A DNA stretch of 64,000 nucleotides from Mesorhizobium sp. AR02 (GTDB lineage Bacteria > Pseudomonadota > Alphaproteobacteria > Rhizobiales > Rhizobiaceae). Of this stretch, positions 34,518-43,572 are shown in pieces. Made by a program: the position numbers and the translations under genes. Numbering within the stretch: the first letter of the stretch is position 1; every line of letters begins with the position of its first letter. The DNA is taken from positions 6,654,001 through 6,718,000 of the forward strand of contig NZ_CP080531.1 of the NCBI RefSeq assembly GCF_024746835.1, written 5' to 3'. The notes below the pieces were generated by a model. That model was given only the letters and a program-made list of their open reading frames with translations, ran no database searches and had not been told where the DNA came from.

Positions 34518-35311
34518 TGCTTGTCGACAGCCATTGCCATCTGGACTTTCCAGATTTCGCCGAGGAGCGGGCGGCCATTGTCGCCCGCGCCAAAGCGGCC
34601 GGAATCGGCCGCATGGTGACGATATCGACCCGTGTGAAGCGTTTTCAGCAAATACTTGAAATCGCAGAGACTTTCGACGAGGTTTACTGCTCGGTCGGCA
34701 CCCATCCGCACAATGCCGCCGAGGAACTCGACGTCACCGCTGCGGAGCTTGTCCGTCTGTCGGCTCATCCGAAGGTGGTGGCGATCGGTGAGGCTGGGCT
34801 TGATTATTTCTACGACAAGGCGCCGCGCGATGCGCAGGCGCAGGGTTTTCGCAATCACATTGCCGCCGCTCGCGAGACCGGCCTGCCGCTCGTCATCCAT
34901 TCTCGCGATGCCGATGACGACATGGCAGGGATTCTCGAGGACGAAACAGGGAGGGGCGCCTTCCCTTTCATCCTGCATTGTTTCTCCTCCGGACGCCGGC
35001 TGGCCGAAATCGGTGTCTCGCTCGGGGGCTATGTCTCGTTCTCGGGCATCCTGACCTTCAAGAATTCGGCCGAATTGCGCGCCATCGCCGCCGATGTGCC
35101 GCATGACCGGCTGCTCGTCGAAACGGACGCACCCTATCTGGCGCCGATACCGTTTCGCGGCAAGCGCAATGAGCCGGCCTATGTCGCGCACACCGCCAAG
35201 GTGCTGGCGGAAACGATTGGCGTCAGCGAGGTTGAAGTCGCTAATCTGACGACGAACAATTTCTTCCGGCTGTTCGGCAAGATGCCGCGGCCTGCCGAGC
35301 AGAGCGCCTGA
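34517..35311 (+). CDS. TatD-family hydrolase
   Basis: A 264-residue metal-dependent hydrolase. DSHCHLD (H6, H8) at the N terminus, IGEAGLDY, the HSRDAD histidine, HCFSSG, and ETDAPYL with the catalytic aspartate make up the TatD metal site. TatD proteins have DNase activity in vitro. Start and metG stop share one base, so the genes are translated together. The common metG-tatD-MBL order is kept. Confidence 0.93.
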   Translation: MLVDSHCHLDFPDFAEERAAIVARAKAAGIGRMVTISTRVKRFQQILEIAETFDEVYCSVGTHPHNAAEELDVTAAELVRLSAHPKVVAIGEAGLDYFYDKAPRDAQAQGFRNHIAAARETGLPLVIHSRDADDDMAGILEDETGRGAFPFILHCFSSGRRLAEIGVSLGGYVSFSGILTFKNSAELRAIAADVPHDRLLVETDAPYLAPIPFRGKRNEPAYVAHTAKVLAETIGVSEVEVANLTTNNFFRLFGKMPRPAEQSA

Positions 35312-35314
35312 ACG

Positions 35315-36133
35315 ATGACCGACCGGCTGCGCCTCACCATTCTCGGCTGCGGCTCGTCGCCAGGTACGCCGCGCATCACCGGCGACTGGGGCAATTGCGA
35401 CCCGGCCAATCCGAGGAACCGGCGCATGCGCACGGCAGCGCTGGTCGAACGGATTGCCGCCGATGGCGGCCGCACCACGGTGGTCATCGACACAGGGCCG
35501 GATTTCCGCGAGCAGATGCTGCTCGCTTCGGTCAAACGCATCGATGCGGTCGTCTACACGCATCCGCATGCCGACCATATCCACGGCATCGACGATCTGC
35601 GCGGCTATGTGCTCGAGCAGCGCCACCTGATCGACATTCATGCCGACCAGCCGACGATGCTGCGCCTTCGGCAGGCGTTCGGCTATTGCTTCGAGACACC
35701 GCCGGGCAGCTCCTATCCGCCGATCGTGCGGGCCCATATCATCGACCACGCAAAGCCCGTGGTGATCGAAGGCGAGGGGAGTGCCCTCACCCTCGAGCCA
35801 CTGCCGCAGTTCCATGGCGACATCATCTCGCTCGGTTTCCGCATCGGCGGCCTGGCCTATTGCCCTGATATCAGCGGCTTTCCCGACGCCACTGCCGAGC
35901 GGCTGCGCGGCCTGGAGATGCTGGTCATCGATGCGCTGCAGTACAACACCCATCCCAGCCATTTGTCGCTCGGCCAGGCGCTGGAATGGATCGAACGGCT
36001 GGCGCCCAAACAATCTGTCCTGACGCATATGCACGTGCCGCTGGACTATGCCACCGTGATGGCTGAGACGCCTGATAAGGTGGTCCCAGCCTATGATGGG
36101 ATGGTGATCGAAATTCCTTATGATTCAGCGTGA
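35315..36133 (+). CDS. MBL-fold metallohydrolase (PhnP-like)
   Basis: A 272-residue metallo-beta-lactamase-fold protein. The metal motif is THPHADHIHG, and further ligands are PQFHGD and THMHVPLDY. N-terminal ILGCGSSPGTP is typical of the PhnP/YcbX-type subgroup. It follows tatD by three bases and is probably the last gene of the metG operon. The substrate is unknown; PhnP itself is a cyclic phosphodiesterase. Confidence 0.9.
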   Translation: MTDRLRLTILGCGSSPGTPRITGDWGNCDPANPRNRRMRTAALVERIAADGGRTTVVIDTGPDFREQMLLASVKRIDAVVYTHPHADHIHGIDDLRGYVLEQRHLIDIHADQPTMLRLRQAFGYCFETPPGSSYPPIVRAHIIDHAKPVVIEGEGSALTLEPLPQFHGDIISLGFRIGGLAYCPDISGFPDATAERLRGLEMLVIDALQYNTHPSHLSLGQALEWIERLAPKQSVLTHMHVPLDYATVMAETPDKVVPAYDGMVIEIPYDSA

Positions 36134-36146
36134 TAGACACGACTGT

Positions 36147-36929
36147 TCATTTGTCCCTCTTCGGTTGGAATATCAGCAGCATGCCGATGCGCTCGTAGCC
36201 CATGCGGGGATACAGCAGCGCCCCGGCGTGGGTCGCCGCCAGCACCGAGCACCGTGCCCCAAGGGCGCGATCGTCGTGCAGCATCCTGGACATCAACGCC
36301 TAGCCGATGCCGCGACGCCGGTGCGAAGGCTCAACATACATGTCCGCGCACCACGTGGAGCCGACAGCGTCCACGCTGCGCACGCGCCCGATGATATCGT
36401 CGCCATCGACCGCGATGTATTGGCGGAACGGCGCACCGTCACCGAGTAGATCGTCGGCGATCGGGCGCCTGCGCATGATCTTTCCCAATTGCGCCGCCCG
36501 TTCGGCCGTGCGCACACGTTCGATCGAGACGACCGCCGGCGGGCTCGGTATCCGGCGCAGTGGCTGGACGAAAAAGCCTTCCGTCCGCAGCAGCCGGTAA
36601 CCGAGAACTTTGTAGGCGGTTCGCGTCGGTCCATCCGGTTCGTCGTTCGCGATCACGACGGAAACAGCAAAACCTGGCCGCGCATGCTGCCGCACGACCG
36701 CATCAGCTTCCTCGGCGGCGACGTCATGGACGACCCATTCTTCGCTACGGTAGTCGCGAGGATTCTTGCGCTCGGCATCGCGCATCAGCCACAATGGCCC
36801 GACGCGGCTGACCTCGTAAGGAAAGGTGCGGCTTTTGTCGGTGCTGTAGCCATGCACGAACACCTCAATCGCCGATTCCATCTCACGCTTTGCTGCAGTC
36901 ATCCATGCAGCGTAGCGTTGGCAATCCAC
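36147..36929 (-). pseudogene. GNAT N-acetyltransferase interrupted by an in-frame stop
   Basis: Reading from 36929 the frame gives 209 residues ending RRRGIG, the acetyl-CoA loop, then TAG at 36300-36302. The same frame continues ALMSRMLHDDRALGARCSVL and ends LLIFQPKRDK-stop at 36147, the rest of a normal GNAT domain. One base change (from AAG or CAG) accounts for the break. A true start may be at 36902. Unless read through, the enzyme lacks its final helix and strands. Confidence 0.85.
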
Positions 36930-37065
36930 TCAAGGCAACAGACATCGAGCGTCTCAAGCCTATGAAAATCAGCAGTAATTTCCAACTGCTGGTCGATGCG
37001 TAAGTTCCATAATCTATCTTATGCGACTTTCTGCCATGCGTCACGGAGATGGCGAAATGCGATTG

Positions 37066-37844
37066 TCACGCGGCCTCGCGCCGCAACCGCACAGAGCTTT
37101 CACGCATCAGCCTGCCGTCACCTTTCATCTCAAACACGCCCTCATCGGCAAGCGTCCGGACCCGTGACCAGAGAACGAGATCACCAACTCGGAAGCCATC
37201 GTCCCACAACGCGACAAGGCTTTCGGCGACCACACGACTGCATTTCTGCCAATCGTCTGTCACGTGTGACGCGACGGCTTTCTACGAAGTCGTCTCCATA
37301 AATCGCGGTATGTTCGCAGTTCCTGTCCGGTCAGAACCGTCTGACTGTCCAAGAGACGCGCTTTCGCAATGCTGTCTGACGGAACAGAGCCGAACGATCC
37401 TGCTCGCCACGTCTCGGACTCAGAACGATCGGGTCTGGGAGCGAATTCAACCTGCGTTATGTCGACCACTCGAAATGGGTGATCCCCGATCCGCGAAACA
37501 AACTCCAGGAAGCCGGCAAATTCCTCAGCGCTTCGCCGACATACCCATGCGACAGGAGTGACGTCCCTGCCCGTGGCACGGCTCCAGAAGAGATCGACAG
37601 ATTGTGGAAGGTCTTGCCACCTGTCGTAACCCAATGTGTCTTCTACCCATTGGCCACGGAGATCGGCCGTTGGCGGGTCTATAGGCCCGAAGCTGAGGTC
37701 ATCTGGCAATCCGATGACGGTTTGATGGAGTTTCAACGACCTGAGAGCCTGACGAAGGCTGCCGGCCGCCGACATATTGAAGACGACGTGGACAACAGGT
37801 TTTTGAGGCTCGATCATGGACACATCGGAGCTCGTCGGAGGCAT
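37066..37844 (-). pseudogene. broken DUF1835/DUF3658 gene
   Basis: The first frame (37260-37844) has the DUF1835 start VHVVFNMSAAGSLRQALRSL, then DDLSFGPIDPP, and ends after LWRRLRRKPSRHT. The second (37066-37263) has the DUF3658 end TDDWQKCSRVVAESLVALW. Intact rhizobial homologues carry about 30 more residues at the joint, so a deletion has both removed them and shifted the frame. Alternatively the two are translated separately from the GTG at 37263. Confidence 0.8.
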
Positions 37845-37854
37845 CAGGGCATGT

Positions 37855-38415
37855 TCACTTCAGATCCGACAGCTCATTATCAAGAATCAGCGCCTGCTGG
37901 GCCGTCGCATCAAGCATGCAGCTGACGATGATGTTGCTCTGACGATCGATGTTGACGGTTTCGGCGGCACCCTCGGCAGCACAGCGCGCATCGCGGTAAG
38001 CGATCCACGCGCGCTGCATCTTGCGATAGCCTTGCCGCAACTTGGGTGTGGCCTTGGCCATAAGCGCTTCGTAGGTCGTGTTGAGGCGATCCTCCCACGC
38101 GCGGACCTCGCGGTCGGCACAATCGATCAATCCCAACTGTGACTGGCCATCGTCGCTCTCAAAAGAACACAGCTCGGTCACATAGTTGATGCACGAGGCT
38201 GGCTCGTGTCCGGCGAGCTTGATGACGTTATCGATATGGGAAGCCGGCTTGGGCGATTCGTTCACGCCGGGAACATTCCCTGGAAAATCACTGACATATT
38301 TCAAGCACTCGGCAAGCGCCGCCTTGTCCGAGATACGTGTTTGATCCTTGGCCATGGCAGGCGGCAAGGCGGCAAGCAGCAAACCACAACCCGCCAACAT
38401 CAGAGGGCCTTTCAT
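37855..38415 (-). CDS. LprI-like (DUF1311) exported protein
   Basis: A 186-residue protein with a signal peptide (to AMAK, about residue 22). The C-terminal half has DCADREVRAWEDRLNTTYEA and QRAWIAYRDARCAAEG, the cysteine-containing signature of the lysozyme-inhibitor LprI/DUF1311 family. GGGGAG precedes the ATG. Periplasmic, probably binding a cell-wall component. That is inference from the family. Confidence 0.85.
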   Translation of the reverse strand: MKGPLMLAGCGLLLAALPPAMAKDQTRISDKAALAECLKYVSDFPGNVPGVNESPKPASHIDNVIKLAGHEPASCINYVTELCSFESDDGQSQLGLIDCADREVRAWEDRLNTTYEALMAKATPKLRQGYRKMQRAWIAYRDARCAAEGAAETVNIDRQSNIIVSCMLDATAQQALILDNELSDLK

Positions 38416-38629
38416 CGCTGTAACTCCCCACTATGCTTCCAGAGTTGCAGAATGCCGCCTCTGCAACAAGGTCCAAGGTTTGCAATGGGGTCGCTCCCTC
38501 CCCGTTCGAACTTGGCTGCAACCATCCGGCTGTCGCGCTGGCCCCGCTGGCGATTTCGGTGATGGCATCGAACCGATGAAGCAACTAGCCTGCTGTCGCG
38601 CTGGAACTCACATTCAGGACTATCAAAGA

Positions 38630-39541
38630 ATGACCGTCTCACCTTCCTTTCTCGGCCTTCCCGATCGCCTCGCCGATGGCCGCATGCCCCGCGCGGTGAT
38701 CTTCGGAGCTGGCCATGGCAGTACCTATCCCGGCAAGGACAGCAGCGGCTATGCGTCGGCGGCAGACGCCATCCGCGCAGCCAGCCAGGATGATGCCCCG
38801 CTGGTCGAGCACTGGGACTTCGATCTCGGCGGCCCGTTGTTCGATGGCAAGCCGGTCTGCTGTGTCGACGCCGGCGACATCTCGACCTCCCTGCATGACA
38901 ATACCGGCAACCGGACCCGGATCGAGGCGAAGACGCGTGAGGTTCTGTCCTTGCCAGCCGTGCCGATCCTGCTCGGCGGTGACGATTCCGTCGTCATTCC
39001 ATTCCTTGCCGGCTTTGCCGACCACGGACCGATCTGGATCCTGCAGATCGATGCCCATATCGACTGGCGCGACGAGGTGCATGGCGAACACTACGGCTAT
39101 TCGAGCCCGATGCGGCGGGCGAGCGAGATGCCGCATGTCGCCGGCATGGTGCAGGTCGGCCTGCGCAGCGTCGGCAGCGCGCGCCTCGCTGAAATCGAAG
39201 CGGCGCAGCACTATGGCAGCCGTTTCGTGACCGCGCGCGAGGTTCATGCTCAAGGCGTGGAAGCGGCGCTCAGGCATATTCCGGAAGGCGCACGGGTTGT
39301 CGTCACTTTCGACTGCGACAGCCTTGATCCCGGCATCATGCCGGGCGTGGCGGCACGCACGCCAGGCGGCCTCACCTACACGCAGGCGATCGACCTGATC
39401 GCCGGTCTCGGCAAGCGGGCCAGGATTGCGGGATTCGACCTTGTCGAACTCTATCCGCCCGCCGACATAGACGGCCTGTCGGCCCTGACCGCCGCGCGCC
39501 TTCTCGTCAATGTGATCGGCACGATCATCCGGCAGGTTTGA
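38630..39541 (+). CDS. ureohydrolase (agmatinase/arginase family)
   Basis: A 303-residue binuclear metal hydrolase. Metal-site motifs are GGDDS (residues 116-120), DAHIDW (D141, H143, D145) and FDCDSLDP, with the glutamate in GFDLVELYPP. The first usually reads GGDHS, so a histidine ligand is replaced by aspartate. It therefore belongs to a divergent agmatinase-like group, and substrate and metal are open. The start at MTVSPSF fits the family length. Confidence 0.88.
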   Translation: MTVSPSFLGLPDRLADGRMPRAVIFGAGHGSTYPGKDSSGYASAADAIRAASQDDAPLVEHWDFDLGGPLFDGKPVCCVDAGDISTSLHDNTGNRTRIEAKTREVLSLPAVPILLGGDDSVVIPFLAGFADHGPIWILQIDAHIDWRDEVHGEHYGYSSPMRRASEMPHVAGMVQVGLRSVGSARLAEIEAAQHYGSRFVTAREVHAQGVEAALRHIPEGARVVVTFDCDSLDPGIMPGVAARTPGGLTYTQAIDLIAGLGKRARIAGFDLVELYPPADIDGLSALTAARLLVNVIGTIIRQV

Positions 39542-39548
39542 AACCCGG

Positions 39549-40328
39549 CTATGTGGCGCCAGCCGCTGAAATGCGCCGATGCACGCCATCCAGGCTTTCT
39601 GCCAGCGCGTCGAAGACGTGACGGGCCGTGAGTTCGCTCAGAACCTGCTCATTGATGCCGCCACGGGTCGCATAATCCTGCGCCAGATGCGTGAAATCCG
39701 CATCGGGCGCTGTCTCCGGAGCATGTCCAAGAGCCGTGAAGAGCGCTGCGATATAGTCGCGCCCCTTGGTATCCGGCACGTCATGCGCTTTGAGCCAGCG
39801 GTGGATCGTATCGAGATATTTGAAGTAAGTGGCATAGGTCGCGGTCACGACGCTCAAGGCGTCGAATTCGCTCGAACTCTCGACCTCGATCACCTTTCCC
39901 AGTCCGCTAAGCAATGCGGTCACGTCCGGATCGGGCGGGTAGATGATCGTCGCCCCCAGCCGCTGGGCGATCATCGGCATGGGCAACGCTTTCGTTACGC
40001 GGCTCGCGGGTGCGGTCAGGCCGACTATTTCCTCGCGCGACAACGTGGCGATCAGGCTGATGAGGTGGTGGTCGCGCCGAAACCGCAATTCGGGCAACAG
40101 CTGAGGGGCAATTTGCGGCCGCACTGCCAGCATGACGGTGTCGCAGGCATCGAGGACCGCCTGATTGTCGGCGGCGACATCCACATTCGGAAAGCGGGAC
40201 GCGAGGTTCGCGGCGATCTCTTCGTTGCGCGGCGACAACACCACCGATACCGGATCGCCCTCGAGGGATTTGAGCCCGGTGACGATGGCTGAAGCAAGTG
40301 CGCCCGTGCCGATGAAGCCAAGTTTCAT
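39549..40328 (-). CDS. pyrroline-5-carboxylate reductase family protein
   Basis: A 259-residue NADPH-binding protein. The Rossmann motif GFIGTGALASAI is at the N terminus, VMLAVRPQIAPQLL follows, and the C-terminal dimer domain has DYATRGGINEQVL, the ProC signature variant. It reduces pyrroline-5-carboxylate to proline, by family knowledge. It is more divergent than housekeeping ProC and may be a paralogue. It overlaps no gene and lies next to the ureohydrolase tail to tail. Confidence 0.85.
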   Translation of the reverse strand: MKLGFIGTGALASAIVTGLKSLEGDPVSVVLSPRNEEIAANLASRFPNVDVAADNQAVLDACDTVMLAVRPQIAPQLLPELRFRRDHHLISLIATLSREEIVGLTAPASRVTKALPMPMIAQRLGATIIYPPDPDVTALLSGLGKVIEVESSSEFDALSVVTATYATYFKYLDTIHRWLKAHDVPDTKGRDYIAALFTALGHAPETAPDADFTHLAQDYATRGGINEQVLSELTARHVFDALAESLDGVHRRISAAGAT

Positions 40329-40369
40329 TTGATGCCCCAAGGTCGCTTCTTCGGCTGACTGTCCGCCGA

Positions 40370-41251
40370 TCACTGCCCATGCTCCAGGCGGATCCGATAG
40401 TTCAGCGAACGCTTCGACCCCGGTTCGATCAGCATCACCCCAGGCTTGTCAGTGAATTCGCCGTCGAAATCGGCCGAGCTTGCCAGGCCGTGCCAGGGCT
40501 CGATGCACAGGAACGGCGCGCCTCCCGGCTTGGACCAGATGCCCAACTCCTCTGCTCCCTGCCATGACATCTCGATCGCCGGACCGCGGTCGGCGGTGTA
40601 GCGCACGCTGGTGCTCGCGGGCCGATCCAGGATGACGGCGTCGTCATCGAACAGCTGCTCGGACAGGGCAAGCGTTCTGCCTTCGATCGGCGTCGGCCGC
40701 GTCTCTGCGAGCAGGAGGCCGTCCTTGAGGCGACGGATCGGCGCCCGCTCATCATCGGCAAAGGTCAGCCGATAGGCCTCCTTGGGCAATTCCGGCAGCA
40801 ACGGCCAGTTGAATGCCGGATGCGCGCCGACCGAGGCCGGCAACAGCTCCTCGCCGGTGTTGGTGACCTCCAAAGCCACACCAAGCTGCTGGCGGTCCAG
40901 CGTGTAAGTCACAACCAAGCGAAAGGCGAAGGGGTAATGCGCACGGGTATCGGCATCGTCGGTGAGGACCAGCGTGCAGGAGCGAGCCCCCCTCTCCGCC
41001 CAGGTGAACGCCTTGTCGCGGGCGAAGCCGTGCTGCGTCATCGGATAGGTCCGGCCGCGATGGCGCAATTGATCGCCCTTCAGCCGGCCGACGATCGGAA
41101 ACAGCACCGGCGAATGGCGCCGCCACTCTGGCCCGGCTTGCCACAGGAACTCAAATCCGTGCGCATCCTGCAGCGAGACCAGTTCGGCGCCCTGCCCTGT
41201 TATGACAGCCGATATGCCGTCGCCATGAAGCGTCTGGCTGTCCTGTGCCAC
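40370..41251 (-). CDS. aldose 1-epimerase family protein
   Basis: A 293-residue beta-sandwich protein of the aldose-1-epimerase (LacX-like) type. VLFPIVGRLKGD and MTQHGFARDKAF lie in the first third, ASVGAHPAFNWPL carries the central histidine, and CIEPWHGL is near the end. The GTG start with GCGAGGACAT before it is preferred to a 40-residue unrelated upstream extension. The sugar substrate is not known. Confidence 0.87.
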   Translation of the reverse strand: MAQDSQTLHGDGISAVITGQGAELVSLQDAHGFEFLWQAGPEWRRHSPVLFPIVGRLKGDQLRHRGRTYPMTQHGFARDKAFTWAERGARSCTLVLTDDADTRAHYPFAFRLVVTYTLDRQQLGVALEVTNTGEELLPASVGAHPAFNWPLLPELPKEAYRLTFADDERAPIRRLKDGLLLAETRPTPIEGRTLALSEQLFDDDAVILDRPASTSVRYTADRGPAIEMSWQGAEELGIWSKPGGAPFLCIEPWHGLASSADFDGEFTDKPGVMLIEPGSKRSLNYRIRLEHGQ

Positions 41252-41343
41252 ATGTCCTCGCAGTGTTGGATGCTGGTTCGGTGGGCAGACTAGCAAAAGC
41301 TCTTGGGGACTCAAGGTGTGGACGGGCGTTGCCGGAATGAATT

Positions 41344-41371
41344 GTGGCCGGAGGATCTCTCCTCCGGCCAC
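41344..41371. terminator. perfect hairpin between Bax-inhibitor and epimerase genes
   Basis: A 12-bp perfect stem GTGGCCGGAGGA/TCCTCCGGCCAC around TCTC. There is no T run, but position and stability suggest it ends the Bax inhibitor transcript on the minus strand. Confidence 0.65.
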
Positions 41372-41421
41372 CTCTCCGCATCAAGGGCGATATGCTCGCC
41401 CTTGCCCACAGCGGACAGTCG

Positions 41422-42138
41422 CTATTCGCGCTCGCCGGTGAAATTCAGCAACAGCTGGAAGATGTTGATGAAGTTCAGATAGAGCGAGAAGGCGCCGAAG
41501 ACGGCCAGCTTCTGGCGCGATTCCGCGTCGAAATTCTCGGCATACTGTTCCTTGATCGTCTGCGTATCCCAGGCGGTCAGGCCGATGAAGACGGCGATGC
41601 CGATCACCGAAATAGCGAACTGCAGCGCGGTCGAGCCGAGGAAGATGTTGACGATGCTGGCGATCACCACGCCGATCAGGCCCATGATCAGGAACGACGA
41701 AAACTGCGTCAGGTCACGCCTGGTCGTGTAGCCGTAGAGGCTGGTGGCGCCGAACATGGTGGCGGCGATGAAGAAGGTGCGCGCGATGCTGGTTCCGGTG
41801 AAGACCAGGAACACCGAGGCGAGCGACAGGCCCATCACCGCACAGAAGGCCCAGAACATCGCCTGGGCGCTCGCCGCCGACATGGTCTGCATCTTGAACG
41901 AAAACAGCAGGACAAAGGCGAGCGGCGCCAGCATCACCACATATTTCAGCGGGCTGGAGAAGATCGGCACATAGAGCGCCGGCGTCGACGACACCATGAA
42001 TGCGACCAGGCCGGTGACCACGAGGCCAAGGCCCATATAGTTGTAGACGCGCAGCATGTGCTGGCGCAGGCCCTCGTCGAAGACGGCTCCGGCCTGGGCG
42101 CCGGTGCCAACGCGATATCCCAGATTGGGTGTGTTCAT
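41422..42138 (-). CDS. Bax inhibitor-1/YccA family protein
   Basis: A 238-residue membrane protein with seven helices. AWDTQTIKEQY near residue 195 and the C-terminal LYLNFINIFQLLLNFTG are the BI-1/YccA signature. In E. coli YccA modulates FtsH. AAAGGAGACTG precedes the ATG. Single gene with its own hairpin after it. Confidence 0.93.
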   Translation of the reverse strand: MNTPNLGYRVGTGAQAGAVFDEGLRQHMLRVYNYMGLGLVVTGLVAFMVSSTPALYVPIFSSPLKYVVMLAPLAFVLLFSFKMQTMSAASAQAMFWAFCAVMGLSLASVFLVFTGTSIARTFFIAATMFGATSLYGYTTRRDLTQFSSFLIMGLIGVVIASIVNIFLGSTALQFAISVIGIAVFIGLTAWDTQTIKEQYAENFDAESRQKLAVFGAFSLYLNFINIFQLLLNFTGERE

Positions 42139-42161
42139 TTGCAGTCTCCTTTGTGGATCGG

Positions 42162-42935
42162 TCAGTAAAGCGTTCTAGCGAGCGCTTCGGCGGCGCGGTC
42201 GAGGTCATGGACCCCGCTCTTCGCGACCACCGCATAGGCGACCTCGCCGATCTGGAAATAGGCCGAGGAAATATCGCCCGACGGCGCGACGGTCGGCTTG
42301 ACCACGTCGAAGGTTCCCGGCCGGATCGCAAACAGCGACACCAGGCCCATATCCTTGGTGTCGACAGCCATCTCGACGCTCGGGCCGAAGCGCGACGGAT
42401 AGATCTGCACGTCGCGCACCTTCCAGTCCTTGGGCAGCGACGGCATGACGATCGCGGTTGCCGCACGGATCTCGCCGGCATTGTAGTTGGGCGCTTCCGG
42501 CTGCGAGGGCATGGTTTCACGCACCAGCGTCGTTCTGTGTGCCCGCACCGCTTCATCGACATAGGCGGGCGGCTGCGGCGAAGCGACGACCTTGGTCACC
42601 GACATAGGCCCGATGATGCCGTTCGCCAGCCAGCCGGCGGCAATGAAGGCGGCAACGGCCGCGGCGCGCTGCAAAACACCGAAGATACGGCCGCGGACAA
42701 GCCCCCTCTCCAGCCGCCGCGCCGCGTCAGCGGTCACCGGCCGCGCCATGCCCTTGGAACCGGCAAGCGCCACGCGCAGTTCGTCACGGGTCCGCAGATC
42801 CGACATCACGCGCGCGGCAGCCTCCGGCCGGGTCGACAGGAACGCCTCGACCTCGATGCGGCGCGTGACATCCATCTGGTCGTCGACATAGGCGTCGAGG
42901 TCGGTGTCGGTCACGGGGTCGACAAGAGCGGTCAT
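42162..42935 (-). CDS. anti-sigma factor
   Basis: A 257-residue single-pass membrane protein. The N-terminal cytosolic part starts DLDAYVDDQMDVTRRIEVEA, as in RsiW/ChrR-like anti-sigma factors, without the zinc HxxxCxxC motif. One membrane helix lies near residues 88-108 and a periplasmic domain follows. It overlaps the sigma gene by ATGA, so it presumably holds that factor inactive. Confidence 0.85.
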   Translation of the reverse strand: MTALVDPVTDTDLDAYVDDQMDVTRRIEVEAFLSTRPEAAARVMSDLRTRDELRVALAGSKGMARPVTADAARRLERGLVRGRIFGVLQRAAAVAAFIAAGWLANGIIGPMSVTKVVASPQPPAYVDEAVRAHRTTLVRETMPSQPEAPNYNAGEIRAATAIVMPSLPKDWKVRDVQIYPSRFGPSVEMAVDTKDMGLVSLFAIRPGTFDVVKPTVAPSGDISSAYFQIGEVAYAVVAKSGVHDLDRAAEALARTLY

Positions 42936-43465
42936 TGCTCACCTCCCACGATTCTCAAATGATTCCTGCCGCGTGCCGGGGCGGCGTCCTCCATCTGGCG
43001 CAAGGCGGCCCGCGCCCTGCCGATACGCGACATCAGCGTGCCCAGCGGCACGCCGGTGGCATCGGCTGCTTGGCTGTAGGAAAGCCCTTCGATGGCGACC
43101 AGATGCAGTGCCGAGCGCTGTTCTTCCGGCAGGTTGAAAAAGGCGTCCCGCACCTGCGCCAGGCGCAGCGAATGCTCCTGCGGCGCCGGTGTGCTGGCAT
43201 CGGCGAGGTATCCGGCCTGTTCGATGCGCGCCGCTTCCGAGCGGCGCGAGCGCATGCGGTCGACAAACGCGTTGTGGACGATCGACAGCAGCCAGGCCCG
43301 CAGGTTTCCGCCGGAGCGGAAGGTGCCGCGCCGCTCATAGGCGCGCACCAGCGCGTCGTGCACGAGATCCTCGGCGTCCGCACTGTCGCGCGTCAGCGAC
43401 TGCGCGTAGCGCCGCAGCGACCCGAGCTGGCCTATGATGTCAAAGCGTGGCATCGACCGTTTCAT
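42932..43465 (-). CDS. ECF-type RNA polymerase sigma factor
   Basis: A 177-residue sigma-70 family protein with region 2 (DAEDLVHDALVRAYERRG) and region 4 (NLPEEQRSALHLVAIEGL, then AADATGVPLGTLMSRIGRAR). It has no region 1 or 3. Translationally coupled to its anti-sigma factor. The start at MKRSMPRF follows ACAGGAC. The signal it answers is unknown. I could not pick out its own promoter motif. Confidence 0.92.
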   Translation of the reverse strand: MKRSMPRFDIIGQLGSLRRYAQSLTRDSADAEDLVHDALVRAYERRGTFRSGGNLRAWLLSIVHNAFVDRMRSRRSEAARIEQAGYLADASTPAPQEHSLRLAQVRDAFFNLPEEQRSALHLVAIEGLSYSQAADATGVPLGTLMSRIGRARAALRQMEDAAPARGRNHLRIVGGEQ

Positions 43466-43572
43466 GTCCTGTTTACGGAGCATGTGGGGATTTTAATCCC
43501 GAGCCGTGCCATTTTTCTTTGGCGGGTTCGCCGGAGCGTCGCGTTTGCCAGTACCCTCGCCCAGCCTGGCTC

